A stretch of DNA of 64,000 nt, taken from positions 868,001 to 932,000 of the forward strand of contig NZ_CP054691.1 of the NCBI RefSeq assembly GCF_013348785.1, in the 5' to 3' direction. This DNA comes from Gordonia sp. X0973. Lineage in GTDB: Bacteria > Actinomycetota > Actinomycetes > Mycobacteriales > Mycobacteriaceae. Position 1 is the stretch's first letter, and the number at the start of each line of letters is the position of its first letter. Below the pieces are notes generated by a model. It saw nothing but the letters and a program-made list of their open reading frames with translations, had not been told where the DNA came from and did not search any database. Shown here in pieces: positions 63,153 to 64,000 of the stretch. The position numbers and the translations under genes were made by a program.

Positions 63153-63642
63153 CTAGAAGCCCTGCATCCGCCGACGGTAGGCGCCGTAACGGAACCGGTC
63201 GCCGTAGTAGTACCAGCCGATGCAGCTGAGGCCGAGAACGACGAGGACGAGGGCGGCCAGCAGGATGGGAACCAGCCACCCGAAGGTCCAGGTGGTGGTG
63301 CTCGAAAAGTATCGGCCGTTGCGCGCGGACCACACCGCCAGAGCGACGAGGAGGGGTTCCAGCAGAAGCAGGAACCCGATGGCGTTGCCGCGGCTCAGAC
63401 CGCTGACGAGCGATCCGAGCGACGTGAGCAGGATGAACATCGCGAGGACGACCGCGGTGAACGGCGCGAACCCGATCAGGTAGTCCCCCACGTCGACGTG
63501 GCGCATATCCGGCGGGTTGGCCCTGCGCACAACCGCCGGGCACGGGTTGCGTGCCCGGCGGTTGCGCGGGTGAGACGACGACCGGCACGCGGAGCGCGAG
63601 TTTGTCGTAGTCGATCCGGGATTCCTTCCCGCTGAGACTCAT
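63153..63642 (-). pseudogene. membrane protein gene apparently frameshifted at a perfect hairpin
   Basis: From ATG 63642 an N-terminal segment reads MSLSGKESRIDYDKLALRVP with normal GC3 bias and then loses its protein-like character. The following protein-like sequence (MRHVDVGDYLIGFAPF, then three hydrophobic helices and a basic end YRRRMQGF) lies in another frame, open from 63530 to 63153. The change of frame coincides with a 15-bp perfect hairpin (63530-63564) and needs a one-base adjustment. It may be a real mutation, an assembly error at the hairpin, or two genes. Family unknown. Confidence 0.5.
63530..63564. other. perfect 15-bp hairpin within frameshifted gene
   Basis: CAACCGCCGGGCACG (63530-63544) and CGTGCCCGGCGGTTG (63550-63564) are perfect inverted repeats with a 5-nt loop. 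The stem is extremely GC-rich and prone to slippage or sequencing error. Confidence 0.85.
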
Positions 63643-63683
63643 GACGGTGAGCGTACCGTCGGGTCGTCGGCGGAGTCGGTCCC

Positions 63684-64000
63684 TCAACTGGCCTTCGCGG
63701 CGGCCTGACGCTCGATGTTGACGACGAGGTCGTCGTCGTCGCGGGTCCACGAGTTCGGCAGGCTCAGCTTGGCGATCTTCTTCCACGTGGAGCCGAGCTG
63801 GGAGCGCAGGTTGCCGGTGTTGTACGGCAGGCCGTGGCGCTCGCAGATCTCCTGGACCTCCGCCGCCATCTCCGGGTATCGGTTGGCCGGGACGTCGGGG
63901 AACAGGTGGTGCTCGATCTGGTGGGACAGGTTGCCACTCATGATGTGGAAGAGTTCGCCGCCCTCGATGTTGGCCGACCCGAGCATCTGGCGGATGTACC
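63684..64000 (-). CDS. membrane fatty-acid desaturase, C-terminal part
   Basis: The gene runs off the right edge; about 105 C-terminal residues are seen. HQIEHH is the third His box (HxxHH) of membrane di-iron desaturases, with the typical HLFPDVPANRYPE after it, as in mycobacterial DesA3-type acyl-CoA desaturases. It would introduce a double bond into a fatty acyl chain. The first two His boxes are outside the window. Confidence 0.87.
   Translation of the reverse strand, partial: YIRQMLGSANIEGGELFHIMSGNLSHQIEHHLFPDVPANRYPEMAAEVQEICERHGLPYNTGNLRSQLGSTWKKIAKLSLPNSWTRDDDDLVVNIERQAAAKAS

Overview
The window is GC-rich actinobacterial chromosome of the Mycobacteriales (Corynebacteriales) type, most like Gordonia or a close relative such as Williamsia. 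This rests on strongly GC-biased codon use, frequent GTG starts, twin 4-8 bp start/stop overlaps, an ESX (type VII secretion) type cassette, mycothiol-linked enzyme families and gene order. The backbone follows the M. tuberculosis block pth-rplY-prsA-glmU-(tRNA-Gln)-tetR-mfd-mazG-lpqU-eno-ftsB-DUF501-ppx2 (Rv1014c to Rv1026), interrupted by several inserted blocks. Species assignment is inference.

Region 1 (1-16,900): the 3' end of a secreted LIP-family lipase, two ABC-F ATPases, a zinc-type dehydrogenase divergent from its TetR regulator, an aldo-keto reductase, an alpha/beta hydrolase, a three-gene membrane operon behind a Fur/Zur-like palindrome, a 3-hydroxyisobutyryl-CoA hydrolase-like protein, a proline-rich lipoprotein coupled to prfC (RF3), and a FabH-like KAS III.

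Region 2 (17,000-28,200): a PadR/DUF1048/ABC-exporter operon, then two divergent catabolic operons around a GntR regulator: acyl-CoA ligase, Baeyer-Villiger-type monooxygenase and SDR on one side; SDR, SnoaL-like protein and zinc dehydrogenase on the other. Both have a site with a GTATAC core. A second KAS III closes the region.

Region 3 (28,200-39,100): pth and rplY, then an inserted tightly coupled six-gene operon (29,800-35,137). It encodes two paralogous exported beta-type proteins, a membrane protein with an internal duplication, a further exported protein and an ABC ATPase/permease pair. I recognise no described system here. Its first gene carries an apparent one-base frameshift. An epoxide-hydrolase-fold protein, an SRPBCC protein, ArsC, prs and glmU follow.

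Region 4 (39,100-48,050): fabG-like SDR, tRNA-Gln(UUG), and immediately behind the tRNA an ESX-like cassette (WXG100/EspC-like protein, large substrate-like protein with an unknown C-terminal domain, lipoprotein, SecD-head-like lipoprotein). A TetR/thiolase pair and an ArsR-SRPBCC-mycothiol-isomerase-fold operon follow.

Region 5 (48,050-64,000): mfd, mazG with a long disordered tail, the ferrous/ferric iron uptake operon efeUOB behind an IdeR/DtxR-type box, lpqU, eno, ftsB-like, DUF501, ppx2, small membrane proteins (one frameshifted inside a perfect hairpin) and the 3' end of a fatty-acid desaturase.

Three dispersed short-repeat families are visible: a 21-bp tandem array between 20-bp inverted repeats (2642-2860, degenerate relative at 61,563-61,650, both between convergent genes); a 22-bp-period repeat in two gene gaps in opposite orientation (33,638-33,703 and 47,484-47,593); and a ~37-bp palindrome present in a promoter region (16,972-17,008) and, in degenerate form, inside the ppx2 reading frame (60,626-60,660). 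No intergenic stretch exceeds 300 bases.
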